Source: Neokomagataea thailandica NBRC 106555
GTDB taxonomy: Bacteria; Pseudomonadota; Alphaproteobacteria; Acetobacterales; Acetobacteraceae
Direction of reading: 5' to 3'
Length of the DNA: 50,083 nucleotides
Assembly (NCBI RefSeq): GCF_001598495.1
Contig: NZ_BCZB01000022.1
Span: 1-50,083, forward strand
Under the pieces are notes generated by a model that saw only the letters and a program-made list of their open reading frames with translations, searched no databases and had not been told where the DNA came from. A program made the translations under genes and the position numbers. Shown here one piece after another: positions 1 to 9,217 of the stretch. The stretch's first letter is position 1, and each line of letters starts with the position of its first letter.

Positions 1-232
1 ACATGCCCCCCTGGCGTTGGTTTGGAGGAAGGGGCGGAGGCGTTGGGTGTATGATCGGCCAAGAGCACACTGTCCGGTTACAGGATTTTGCAGCAAAGGA
101 CGCACAGGGGTGAGATCCGCAATACGTCTCCCGCTCCTGCACCCTTTATAGGGATGGGGTCAAGGATACTGGAACGTGCAAGATGCCATTCTGTTGCGGA
201 GTGATGTTATGATGCCGCAATTGTGTGCGTTT
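1..232. other. Window edge, no gene recognised
   Basis: I recognise no gene here. A plus-strand frame is open from the window edge and stops with TGA at 111-113, so the tail of a truncated upstream gene is possible. The peptide, which includes MIGQEHTVRLQDFAAKDAQG, matches nothing I know. Two minus-strand frames are also open over much of this stretch, so openness alone is weak evidence. The stop codon of the first cation transporter lies at 233. Confidence 0.3.
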
Positions 233-1122
233 TTAGGAGAGAACGAGCACGCCAGAATGTTTTGCCTTGTCGCTTGGCTCGACATGGATGTGGATGGAAG
301 CGCGGCCGAGTTCGTTGCGGATGGCGGCTTCAACGCGGTCACAAATGTCGTGCGCTTCGTCAACGGTCATGTCGTTTTGTACGACGAGGTGGAATTCAAC
401 GAAGTGTAACTCACCAACCTTACGGATACGGACATCATGCGCTTCAATGGCACCTGTAGCGCTTTGGGAAATGGCGTATCGGACATTATCCATGCAGTCC
501 GGGGCGGGCGCTTCATCCATAAGGTCAGACATGGATTGACGCATCATCGAAAAGCCGGCGCGCAAAACATTGATGGCGACGATGGCTGAGAGCAGTGCGT
601 CGAGCCGGTCCCAATGTAAAACGGGGATGAGGGCAACGCCGATCACCAGTGCGACGGTAGCCCACACGTCAGACTGGACGTGTTCACCCGCTGCGAGGAG
701 GGCTTGGGAGCTTTGTCGGCGGCCAACGCCGATCAAGATACGGGCCCAGATGAAATTAATGAGGCCCGCTAAGGCATTAAGCGCGACGCCGAAGAAAGGG
801 GCATCGACGGGGTGTGGGTGCATCCAGTCAAGGATAGAGATGAGCAAAATGCCGAGTGCTGTCAGAACGACAAGGACGCCTTCGATGACGGCTGAGAGAT
901 ATTCCGCTTTGCCGTGGCCGTAAGGGTGGTTGTCGTCAGCGGGGCGTGTGGCAACGATGAGGGCAAAGAGGGTGCCGCAGGCCGCAATGACGTTGAGGAT
1001 GGTTTCAATTGCGTCAGAGAGCAGTGCATCGGAGTTTGAAACCCAATACGCGGCATATTTAACGGCCAGAACGATGAGACTGACGCCAATAGAAAGGCGT
1101 GCAACGGTACGGCGGTCTGTCA

Positions 1123-1123
<1 letters not shown>
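233..1123 (-). CDS. Cation diffusion facilitator (FieF/MntE-like branch)
   Basis: This is a predicted inner-membrane metal/proton antiporter of the CDF family, about 296 residues. It has the usual N-terminal block of about six membrane helices and a C-terminal cytoplasmic domain that ends in the family-typical HIHVEP region. The metal site in helix 2 reads SDAIETILN, with Glu and Asn where zinc exporters carry the HxxxD pair, while helix 5 keeps HxxxD (HVQSD). That pattern fits the iron/manganese-leaning branch better than a dedicated zinc exporter, but the metal is an inference. I chose the ATG at 1121-1123 because it overlaps the TAA of the upstream CDF gene by one base (TAATG), a translational-coupling arrangement. 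An in-frame start at 1162 would add 13 residues inside the neighbour. The two genes are almost certainly one transcript. Confidence 0.85.
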
Positions 1124-2202
<1,079 letters not shown>

Positions 2203-2348
2203 TTTCGGAGAAGGCTGTGAGATGGAGTGCTGTTCATAGCGTAGTTTTGGGGTGGAGCCAAAGAGATGTCGTGCAAGAGAGCGCATAATTTTGCTCAAGC
2301 TGCACAAGAGAGTGGCGAAAACACAGGCAAAATCGTAGTAGAGGGGCC

Positions 2349-2987
2349 ATGACTGACATGCCACATAATCACACTCAAGAGGCCGCAGAGACGGTCTCTG
2401 TCTCATCTGCTGCGCCAGCTCCCAAGGCAAGCCGCTCCTTTGAAAAATACATCGAGCGTGGATTTTTCGCGACGCGCTGGATCGCGGCTCCGTTGTATTT
2501 CAGCCTGACGATTGGTTTGTTGTTGGTTGCGTTTAAGTTCTTCCAGCAATTGGCGGGGCTGCTCTTGCATGTGCAGCATTTGGACTTTGATGATGTTTTT
2601 GTTGGGGTTCTGGATCTGATTGATCTGGTGCTGTTGGCGAATCTTCTGCTGATCGTGATGTTTTCTGGCTATGAAAACTTTGTGTCGCGGTTGGATATTC
2701 GTGAGCATGCGGATTATCCGTCATGGATCGGGCATGTCACGTTTGGCGATATTAAGATCAAGCTGATGGCCTCTATTGTTGCGATGTCCGCCATTCATGT
2801 GCTGGCGGATTTTATCCGCGTGGATGAGACAACGACGCGTGCGCTGGAATGGAGCGTAGGGATTCATTTGGCCTTTGTTGTCTCTGGCCTTTTGATGGCG
2901 TTGATGGATCGGATTATGGAAGGGACGCCAGATACGCAGGCGGCTGAACCAGAGCACGCTGCCAAGCATCACGGTGGGCGCCCATGA
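2349..2987 (+). CDS. YqhA family (UPF0114) inner-membrane protein
   Basis: A 212-residue membrane protein of the YqhA/UPF0114 family, whose function is unknown. After about 30 hydrophilic residues it shows helix 1 (APLYFSLTIGLLLVAFKFF), a second helix around LDLIDLVLLANLLLIVMF, the family-typical SGYENFVS and HADYPSWIGH segments, and two further helices near residues 135-150 and 170-190. Its length is slightly above the usual 165-190 because of a charged C-terminal tail. The start ATG follows AGAGGGGCC. Its last codon overlaps the start of the FAD dehydrogenase gene by 4 bp (ATGA), so the two are co-translated. No functional link between them is known to me. Confidence 0.85.
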   Translation: MTDMPHNHTQEAAETVSVSSAAPAPKASRSFEKYIERGFFATRWIAAPLYFSLTIGLLLVAFKFFQQLAGLLLHVQHLDFDDVFVGVLDLIDLVLLANLLLIVMFSGYENFVSRLDIREHADYPSWIGHVTFGDIKIKLMASIVAMSAIHVLADFIRVDETTTRALEWSVGIHLAFVVSGLLMALMDRIMEGTPDTQAAEPEHAAKHHGGRP

Positions 2988-4591
2988 TACGCTTGACTGA
3001 AATACGCCTGCCGTTGGAGCACCCGGAAGGGGATCTGGAGCAGGCCGCGCGGACAAAGCTGGGTTTGGCAGCACATCAGAAATGTCAGGTGACAGTGGCA
3101 CGGCGTGGGTATGATGCACGTAAGCGCGGTCATATTGTGCTGGTTTATAGCCTTGATTGTGACGTGGATGATGAGGCGCGACTTCTGGCAGCGCATGAGG
3201 GCGACCAGCATGTACGCCTCCGCCCAAACACGGAATATCGTTTGCCGCAGGTGAAGGTAGGGCCGCAAACGCCACGTCCGGTTGTAATTGGGGCGGGGCC
3301 TTGTGGCCTCATGGCTGCGTTGACACTGGCTCAGGCAGGGTTGCGCCCGATTGTGCTGGAGCGCGGTAAGGATGTGCGTTCGCGGACGAAAGATACGTTT
3401 GCGCTGTGGCGGCAGTCTGTTCTGACCACAGAAAGCAATGTTCAGTTCGGGGAAGGTGGGGCTGGTACCTTCTCGGATGGTAAGTTGTATTCTGGTGTGT
3501 CTGACCCTCGTAATTTGGGCCAGCGCGTATTGGAAGAGTTCGTACGCGCGGGGGCACCAGAAGAAATTCTGATGATTTCCAAGCCACATATTGGCACGTT
3601 CCGTCTGGTGACGATGGTGATGTTCATGCGTGAGGAGATTGAGCGCCTCGGGGGTGAATATCGCTTCAGCACGCGTGTTGATGATCTTGTTACGGAAGGA
3701 AGCGGGGAAGAGCGCCGTTTGACGGGGCTTCGCTTAGCGAATGGCGAGGTACTCCCGGCATCTCATGCTGTGCTGGCAGTTGGACATTCAGCGCGTGACA
3801 CGTTTGCGATGTTACATCGTCAGGGCATTGGCATGGACGCCAAGCCGTTTTCGATTGGGGTGCGTATTGAGCATCCGCAAGCAGTGATTGATGCAGCGCG
3901 CTTTGGAGCGCAGGCAGGGCATCAACTGTTAGGGGCTGCGGATTATAAGCTGGTACATCATGCGTCAAACGGACGTGGTGTTTACTCTTTCTGCATGTGT
4001 CCGGGCGGGCAGGTTGTGGCAGCGACTTCGGAGCCTGAGCAGGTTGTGACCAATGGCATGAGCCAGTATTCGCGTGCTGAGCGTAATGCAAATGCCGGGA
4101 TGGTCGTTGAGGTGAAGCCGGAGCTTGACTACCCTGATGATGTTTTGGCTGGCGTTGCGTTCCAGCGGCATTGGGAGAAGGCTGCGTATCGTGCGGGTGG
4201 TGGTGGTTATCGCGCGCCAGCACAGCGCGTTGGTGATTTCTTAGACGGTAAAGCCTCGACCACGTTGGGGAGTGTTGTGCCGTCTTATACGCCGGGTGTT
4301 ACGCCGACGGATTTGACGCTGTGTCTGCCAGATTTTGTCACGGATGCCATGCGTGAAGCGTTGCCGCGTTTTGAACGTAAGTTGCGCGGTTATTCTATGG
4401 CTGACGCGGTGATGACAGGTGTGGAAACGCGGACGTCTTCTCCGATCCGTGTGCGCCGTGGCAAAGATGGACAAAGTCCTACGCTTAAGGGGTTGTTCCC
4501 TGCGGGTGAAGGCGCGGGTTATGCGGGTGGCATTTTATCAGCAGGGATAGATGGTATTCGCGTGGCGGAGTGGGTGGCCGAGGCTTTGTAA
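2984..4591 (+). CDS. FAD-dependent dehydrogenase (COG2509 type)
   Basis: A 535-residue flavoprotein of the uncharacterised family often annotated as FAD-dependent dehydrogenase or NAD(P)/FAD-dependent oxidoreductase. The N-terminal 95 residues form a family-specific domain. The dinucleotide-binding GxGxxG-like motif follows at about residue 100 (VVIGAGPCGLMAAL), with the acidic residue after the second strand at VLERGKD. The substrate side contains the characteristic QFGEGGAGTFSDGKL segment. Near the C terminus are TRTSSPIRV and the second FAD contact GLFPAGEGAGYAGGI. The substrate is unknown. The protein is cytoplasmic because it has no signal peptide or membrane helix. It overlaps the preceding YqhA gene by 4 bp and is followed by a hairpin terminator, so it closes that operon. 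Confidence 0.88.
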   Translation: MIRLTEIRLPLEHPEGDLEQAARTKLGLAAHQKCQVTVARRGYDARKRGHIVLVYSLDCDVDDEARLLAAHEGDQHVRLRPNTEYRLPQVKVGPQTPRPVVIGAGPCGLMAALTLAQAGLRPIVLERGKDVRSRTKDTFALWRQSVLTTESNVQFGEGGAGTFSDGKLYSGVSDPRNLGQRVLEEFVRAGAPEEILMISKPHIGTFRLVTMVMFMREEIERLGGEYRFSTRVDDLVTEGSGEERRLTGLRLANGEVLPASHAVLAVGHSARDTFAMLHRQGIGMDAKPFSIGVRIEHPQAVIDAARFGAQAGHQLLGAADYKLVHHASNGRGVYSFCMCPGGQVVAATSEPEQVVTNGMSQYSRAERNANAGMVVEVKPELDYPDDVLAGVAFQRHWEKAAYRAGGGGYRAPAQRVGDFLDGKASTTLGSVVPSYTPGVTPTDLTLCLPDFVTDAMREALPRFERKLRGYSMADAVMTGVETRTSSPIRVRRGKDGQSPTLKGLFPAGEGAGYAGGILSAGIDGIRVAEWVAEAL

Positions 4592-4660
4592 GCCTGTGTG
4601 GCCCGATATTTTTCTTGGTTATAAAATGCCTTAGTTTTTGGGGCGTATTGTCCTCTGCTG

Positions 4661-4699
4661 CTCTGCCGCCTTTTAACGCGCGGCAGAGTGAGTGTTTTT
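4661..4699 (+). terminator. Rho-independent terminator after the FAD dehydrogenase gene
   Basis: A 9-bp GC-rich stem (CTCTGCCGC / GCGGCAGAG) with a 10-nt loop is followed, six bases later, by TTTTT. It separates the YqhA-FAD pair from the acetyltransferase gene. Confidence 0.75.
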
Positions 4700-4752
4700 A
4701 GAGGTCTTCTTCACGCATATTATCATGGGGAATGCTGAAGGAGAGTGGCGGT

Positions 4753-5214
4753 ATGTTCATAATTCGAGAAGATGATCTGTCTGGGGAGCAGACGCGTGCT
4801 TTGATTGCACTGCATCTTGCAGGGATGCATGCGTCTTCGCCGCCGGGGAGTGTGTTTGCGCTTGATCTGTCGGGCTTGCAGGGAGCAGGGACTACGGTCT
4901 GGACGGCGTGGCGTGGGGATCACGTGGCCAGTATTGGCGCGTTGAAAATGGGCAACGATGGTATTGCTGAGGTGAAGTCCATGCGTAAGCATCCAGATTT
5001 TTTACGGATGGGGGCTTCAGCAGCTATTTTGGAGACGGTTATCGTAGCCGCGCGGGAGCGTGGTGCACAGCGGTTAAGTCTTGAAACGGGTCGTGGGCCA
5101 ATGTTCGAGCCAGCTTTGCAGTTGTATCGGCGTCGAGGCTTTGTAAGTGGCGCTGCATTTGGGGATTATGTGCCCGGTGCGTTCAATCAATTCCTGCATT
5201 TGGAACTGGTTTGA
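4753..5214 (+). CDS. GNAT family N-acetyltransferase
   Basis: A 153-residue acetyl-CoA-dependent N-acetyltransferase of the GNAT fold. Motif order is normal: the strand with GAGTTVWTAWRGDHVASIGAL, then AEVKSMRKHPDFLRMGASAAIL as the acetyl-CoA pyrophosphate loop (R/Q-x-x-G-x-A type), then the C-terminal strand ending ALQLYRRRGFVSGAAFGDYV. The acceptor amine is not predictable from sequence. The ORF is open from ATG 4732, but the AAGGAG at 4738-4743 with a good spacing points to ATG 4753 (MFIIRED). The gene is monocistronic, bounded by a terminator on each side. Confidence 0.85.
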   Translation: MFIIREDDLSGEQTRALIALHLAGMHASSPPGSVFALDLSGLQGAGTTVWTAWRGDHVASIGALKMGNDGIAEVKSMRKHPDFLRMGASAAILETVIVAARERGAQRLSLETGRGPMFEPALQLYRRRGFVSGAAFGDYVPGAFNQFLHLELV

Positions 5215-5240
5215 CTTTTTTACACCTTCGAATGTTGAGA

Positions 5241-5267
5241 AAAAGAGGGGCTTAATGCCCCTCTTTT
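5241..5267. terminator. Bidirectional terminator spanning the MFS stop codon
   Basis: AAAAGAGGGGC, a five-base loop TTAAT, and GCCCCTCTTTT form a perfect 11-bp stem with A and T flanks, so it can end transcription from both sides. The TTA in the loop is the MFS stop codon on the minus strand, so the hairpin also encodes the last few MFS residues (KEGH). Confidence 0.85.
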
Positions 5268-6541
5268 GGTTCGTCTTCATCCCCTTCCATGATGGCGCCG
5301 GGGAGATGTTTCGGTTGAAGCAGGGCAATGCCTGCGGTCAGAACGGATGAGCCGATGACGAGCGATTCTGCGGCGATTGGCAGTGTGAGAGGCGTTGGGC
5401 CAAAGCCGGGGATGAGACGGCTTGCAAGGCCTTGCCCTAAGGAGCCGAGAGCATAACCTAATCCCATGCCGAAGCTACGTGTCTCGGAAGGGAAGCACTT
5501 GGAGAGGTAGTGGGGGACGAGTGCGAAGATACCAGATGCCGCTCCGCCCATGACAAAGGCAGCGAGTAACAAGAGTGGCCATGAAACGGCATTAAGGAAT
5601 GGCCAGATTGTTAAAACGATGATGCCGAGCGCGCCCAGCATGACTTTGAGGTCACCAAACTTCTGCGCGAGCCAACCGCAGAGCAGTTTCCCGCTCAAGG
5701 AGCCGATGCAGTACAGCGTGACGGGCCAGAAAATACTGTGCAGTACGGGTTGGTGTGCGGTGCGCAAAATGGTGGGGTAGAATGTGTAAATTGCAGCTTT
5801 TTGGAACTCAAGCACGGCCATAAAGGCGATGGCTTGTATGGCGGCGGCGTCAAAGCGGAATTTGGGGCGTGGACGCTTTGTGCTGGAATCATGCCCACTC
5901 AAGAGCTCCGCACGTTTGCGAAGCCAGACGGGGCTTTCTTTAACGCCGATGCGGATAAAGATGGCGAGGAGCGCCGGTAAAAGGCCGATGAAAAAGAGGG
6001 CACGCCAGCCGTAATGTGGTAAAATGAGCTCTTGTGCGGCATTGGCTGCAAAATAGCCGACTTCATAGCCAGACATCATGATGGCAGAGGCCATGGGGCG
6101 GGTGCGGGCTGGGACGCTTTCCATGAGCAGTGCAGCGGAAGCCGTCCATTCACCGCCAAAGCCAATGCCGAACATGAATTGTACGACAATCAGGAACAGG
6201 ATGCTGTGTGCCAGCCCGGTCATGGCGGAGAAAACGGCAAACCATATAACGCCGAGCATAAAGGCAAAGCGGCGGCCGTAGCGATCAGAGAGCCAGCCCC
6301 AGCCGGTATTCCCAATAGCGCGTCCGATGGCTTGGGCCATTAAGACACCGCCAAGCGCGGTTAAGGTGCAGCCGAGATCTTTTGCGATGTCCGGCAAAGT
6401 GAACTGAAGGCTTGTTTGATCAAACGCATCCAGAAACCATCCCAAGAACGAGGCCAGTGTGATTTGCCAGAATGGGAGCAGCTCTCGGAAGGGGCTGCGG
6501 GCCGGTGTGGCGGGGCCGGTGCGTATGGCGGTAGCCGTCAT
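5252..6541 (-). CDS. MFS transporter, sialate/lactate (SHS)-like proton symporter
   Basis: A 429-residue major facilitator with 12 predicted helices, resembling the SHS group that includes carboxylate/H+ symporters. Support comes from the N-terminal FLGWFLDAFDQTSLQFTLPD segment, the MFS signature after helix 2 (GWLSDRYGRR), GIGFGGEW in helix 4 and ESPVWL in the central loop. The C-terminal tail is acidic. The substrate is probably a monocarboxylate or similar organic acid, which would suit an acetic acid bacterium, but that is inference from family. It is transcribed toward the acetyltransferase and shares a terminator with it. The 295-bp region upstream separates it from the divergent EAL-like gene and becomes AT-rich toward that gene. 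Confidence 0.82.
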   Translation of the reverse strand: MTATAIRTGPATPARSPFRELLPFWQITLASFLGWFLDAFDQTSLQFTLPDIAKDLGCTLTALGGVLMAQAIGRAIGNTGWGWLSDRYGRRFAFMLGVIWFAVFSAMTGLAHSILFLIVVQFMFGIGFGGEWTASAALLMESVPARTRPMASAIMMSGYEVGYFAANAAQELILPHYGWRALFFIGLLPALLAIFIRIGVKESPVWLRKRAELLSGHDSSTKRPRPKFRFDAAAIQAIAFMAVLEFQKAAIYTFYPTILRTAHQPVLHSIFWPVTLYCIGSLSGKLLCGWLAQKFGDLKVMLGALGIIVLTIWPFLNAVSWPLLLLAAFVMGGAASGIFALVPHYLSKCFPSETRSFGMGLGYALGSLGQGLASRLIPGFGPTPLTLPIAAESLVIGSSVLTAGIALLQPKHLPGAIMEGDEDEPKEGH

Positions 6542-6836
6542 GTGCAGGGTCCTTGGTCGAGCTAAGAAGATGTTTGGGAGGGATGTGCTGTGCTGTCTCG
6601 TGGCTGTGTGACGTCACTGAGGCATGCGGGTAAGAGTGGGTAGAACGTGAAAGGGATTAAGGCGTTGCACTCTGTATTGTGGAATAGCTTAGTCTATTTC
6701 TGCGGGTATGCGGAATGAATAATTTACGACGAAGTTTATCTTATGATGTTTGTGGCTGGTAAAATATAAAAATTATTTGGGAATTAAGGAAATATAAGGG
6801 GTCTCATCGTTAGTATCTTTGAAAATAGAGTAGGGG

Positions 6837-7844
6837 ATGCCAGCATTGAACACCTTTGAAGAGCGTGTTGCCATGATGTCTTTAGGGCGGACAGAGGCTT
6901 TAATGCCAAAGGAAGAAGAAGCCGAAGGCGCGCCATGGTTGAAGCGGTCACGAGGTGATGTGCGGGTCACTTCTGTAGAGAGTGATGTGCTCAATACGCC
7001 TAGTTTTGCCAGTACGCTGCGCAGCCGTCGGGCACGGCAGAAAGGGGGGGCGCCTATTGTGCGGTGGCAGTCTCGGTTCGGTTTTGATGGTGCGGATAAT
7101 GTACGGTTATTGGGGGCATCAGTGGATATGAATGCTTTGGGGCCGTCAGTGCCGAGGCATTTTGTCCGTAAAATACGCGGTCCAAAGGCTGAAACGACGT
7201 TCCAGAACATGGACCGAAATGTGCTGTCTTTGGCGTGTTTGCAAGCGGCGCAATGGGGGGCAGGTCTGCGCCTTATGGTGAGTCTGACGGATATGTTTGC
7301 GCCAGATCCGGCGTTTAATGTGCGGTTGGGGGAGGTTTTGGAAGAGACGGGGTTTGATCCCTCTTTGTTAGACTTGATTTTCCCGGAAGCGGGGTTGCAG
7401 CAATATGATGCTGAGACATGTTTTACCTTAGCGGCTTTGCGGGACCGAGGTGTTGGCATTTATCTTTCGGGTTTTGGTGAGGGGCCTTCAAGTTTGACCT
7501 TACTGAAAGAGCGGGCATTAGGCGGCCTTTTAGATGGTGTGCAGTTCGATTGTGCTGTGCTGTTGAGCGCGGGGCATGTGTGTAAAAAATTTGATGAAAC
7601 ATCTGTGTTGGAGCCGGTCAGTGTTGCGTTTTATCGCGACTCTTTGAGGGCCATGCGTTCTTTAGGGCTGAGGGTTCGTGCATGTGGTGTCGAATTGCCG
7701 GAGCAATTGGCTTTTACGCGTGATGTGGGGGTGGACGAAATTGCAGGTGGTTTGCTGGCGGCGCCGGAGACGATGCTACAGTCTTTGATGCCGAAGTCAC
7801 GGAAGGGGCGGTATCGGGTGAAGAGGCTTCCTGAGTCTGTATGA
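6837..7844 (+). CDS. Degenerate EAL-domain protein (predicted catalytically inactive)
   Basis: A 335-residue protein whose residues about 72-330 follow the layout of an EAL cyclic-di-GMP phosphodiesterase but lack its active site. The EAL triad position reads A94-S95-V96 (LLGASVD). The metal-binding Asn position is Ser149 (LMVSLT). The DDFGTG loop is SGFGEG (211-216), losing both Asp. The K-x-D strand is VQFD (Gln236), and the AEGVE loop is ACGVE. Glu184 of the E-x-T-E strand and the PSSL helix start remain. Residues 1-70 are hydrophilic and unassigned. The likely role is a c-di-GMP- or protein-binding regulator rather than an enzyme; this is inference. It lies 84 bp upstream of hemA on the same strand. 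The start at 6837 has no strong ribosome binding site, and ATG 6873 is an alternative. Confidence 0.7.
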   Translation: MPALNTFEERVAMMSLGRTEALMPKEEEAEGAPWLKRSRGDVRVTSVESDVLNTPSFASTLRSRRARQKGGAPIVRWQSRFGFDGADNVRLLGASVDMNALGPSVPRHFVRKIRGPKAETTFQNMDRNVLSLACLQAAQWGAGLRLMVSLTDMFAPDPAFNVRLGEVLEETGFDPSLLDLIFPEAGLQQYDAETCFTLAALRDRGVGIYLSGFGEGPSSLTLLKERALGGLLDGVQFDCAVLLSAGHVCKKFDETSVLEPVSVAFYRDSLRAMRSLGLRVRACGVELPEQLAFTRDVGVDEIAGGLLAAPETMLQSLMPKSRKGRYRVKRLPESV

Positions 7845-7928
7845 TCCATTTTTACAGGGCTCGGAGGTGCTGAGTACTTGGCGTTATGTGGGATGCCTCT
7901 TACATAGGGCCGAGCAGGAGAAAACGTG

Positions 7929-9140
7929 ATGAATTATGATCAGATGTTCCAAGAGGCGCTTGATGGGCTGCATGCCGATGGCAGCTATCGTTATTTTGCG
8001 GATCTAGAACGTCGGGCCGGGCGCTTTCCGAAGGCATTTCATCACGGTTTGGGCCAAGAAGTCACGGTGTGGTGCTCCAATGATTATTTGGGGATGGGCC
8101 AGAATAAAGCAGTTTTAGACGCTATGCATGCTGCTTTGGATGAGACGGGTGCAGGTGCAGGCGGAACACGCAACATTTCTGGCACGAACCATTATCACGT
8201 TGAACTTGAAAAAGAGTTGGCGGCTTTGCATGGCAAAGAGGCGGCGCTGCTATTTAATTCGGGTTATCTGTCCAATTGGGTAACGCTCGGCACGATTGCT
8301 GGGCGTTTAAAAGAGTGTGTGGTGCTATCGGATGCGTTGAATCATGCGTCCATGATCGAAGGTATTCGTCATTCTCGTGCTGAGAAGCAGATTTTTCGTC
8401 ATAATGACGTGGAAGATCTGGAGCGCCGTTTGCAAGCGCTGCCTGCTGATGTGCCCAAGATTATTGCCTTTGAGTCGGTATATTCAATGGATGGGGATAT
8501 TGCCCCAATTGAAGCTTTTTGTGACCTCGCGGACCGTTATGGTGCGATGACGTATCTCGATGAGGTGCATGCTGTCGGTATGTATGGTGAGCAGGGTGGA
8601 GGGATCGCTGAAAAGCTTGGTCTGTCTCATCGTTTGACGATCATTGAAGGAACGTTAGGTAAGGGCTTTGGGGTTGTGGGCGGCTATATTGCTGCGTCTG
8701 CCCCCTTATGTGACTTTGTGCGTTCTTTTGGGTCAGGGTTTATTTTTTCAACGGCTTTGCCACCGATGATTGCGGCTGGTGCATTGGCGAGTGTGCGTTA
8801 TTTGCGGGACAATGCGGCAGAGCGAGAGGGGCAACAGCATGCTGTGGCTCATTTGCGTGCTGCGCTGGATGCTAAGAGCATTCCTCATGTCGGTAATCCG
8901 AGCCATATTGTGCCGGTTATGGTGGGTGACGCGCAGTTGTGCCGTGAACTGTCTGATGCATTGTTACGACGGTTTGGTCATTATATTCAGCCTATCAATT
9001 ATCCGACTGTGCCACGTGGAACAGAGCGCCTGCGGATTACTCCGGGGCCGCTGCATGATGATGGTATGATTGATGAATTGGTTGAAGCATTGGATACGTT
9101 GTGGCGTGAGTATCAATTGCGCCGCACAAATGGATTGTAA
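7929..9140 (+). CDS. hemA: 5-aminolevulinate synthase
   Basis: A PLP enzyme that condenses glycine with succinyl-CoA to give 5-aminolevulinate, the first committed haem precursor in alphaproteobacteria (C4 pathway). It has about 403 residues, the family length. Recognisable segments are [15 protein letters not shown], the substrate-contact [32 protein letters not shown], and [13 protein letters not shown] with the PLP-pyridine Asp. GTLGKGFG carries the PLP-binding Lys245. The preferred start is ATG 7929, with AGGAG at 7916-7920. GTG 7926 is in frame directly ahead of it. It follows the degenerate EAL gene and ends in a palindromic terminator. Haem demand is consistent with the cytochrome c maturation operon further along. 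Confidence 0.96.
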   Translation: MNYDQMFQEALDGLHADGSYRYFADLERRAGRFPKAFHHGLGQEVTVWCSNDYLGMGQNKAVLDAMHAALDETGAGAGGTRNISGTNHYHVELEKELAALHGKEAALLFNSGYLSNWVTLGTIAGRLKECVVLSDALNHASMIEGIRHSRAEKQIFRHNDVEDLERRLQALPADVPKIIAFESVYSMDGDIAPIEAFCDLADRYGAMTYLDEVHAVGMYGEQGGGIAEKLGLSHRLTIIEGTLGKGFGVVGGYIAASAPLCDFVRSFGSGFIFSTALPPMIAAGALASVRYLRDNAAEREGQQHAVAHLRAALDAKSIPHVGNPSHIVPVMVGDAQLCRELSDALLRRFGHYIQPINYPTVPRGTERLRITPGPLHDDGMIDELVEALDTLWREYQLRRTNGL

Positions 9141-9176
9141 TGTTTATATAGTGACTGGTTGATTGGAGTATCAAAG

Positions 9177-9205
9177 TTCTTCATTTATGATAAATGAAGA
9201 AATTT
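9177..9205. terminator. Palindromic terminator between hemA and the TonB receptor
   Basis: TTCTTCATTTAT, one central G, and ATAAATGAAGAA form a perfect 25-base palindrome followed by ATTTG. It sits between two convergent genes and can serve both strands. Confidence 0.65.
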
Positions 9206-9217
9206 GAATTTTATATA

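Noticed and set aside
1-113. Plus-strand frame as the end of an upstream gene
   Set aside because: It is open, but so are two minus-strand frames, and the peptide matches no family I know. It is noted in the edge region and not called as a gene.
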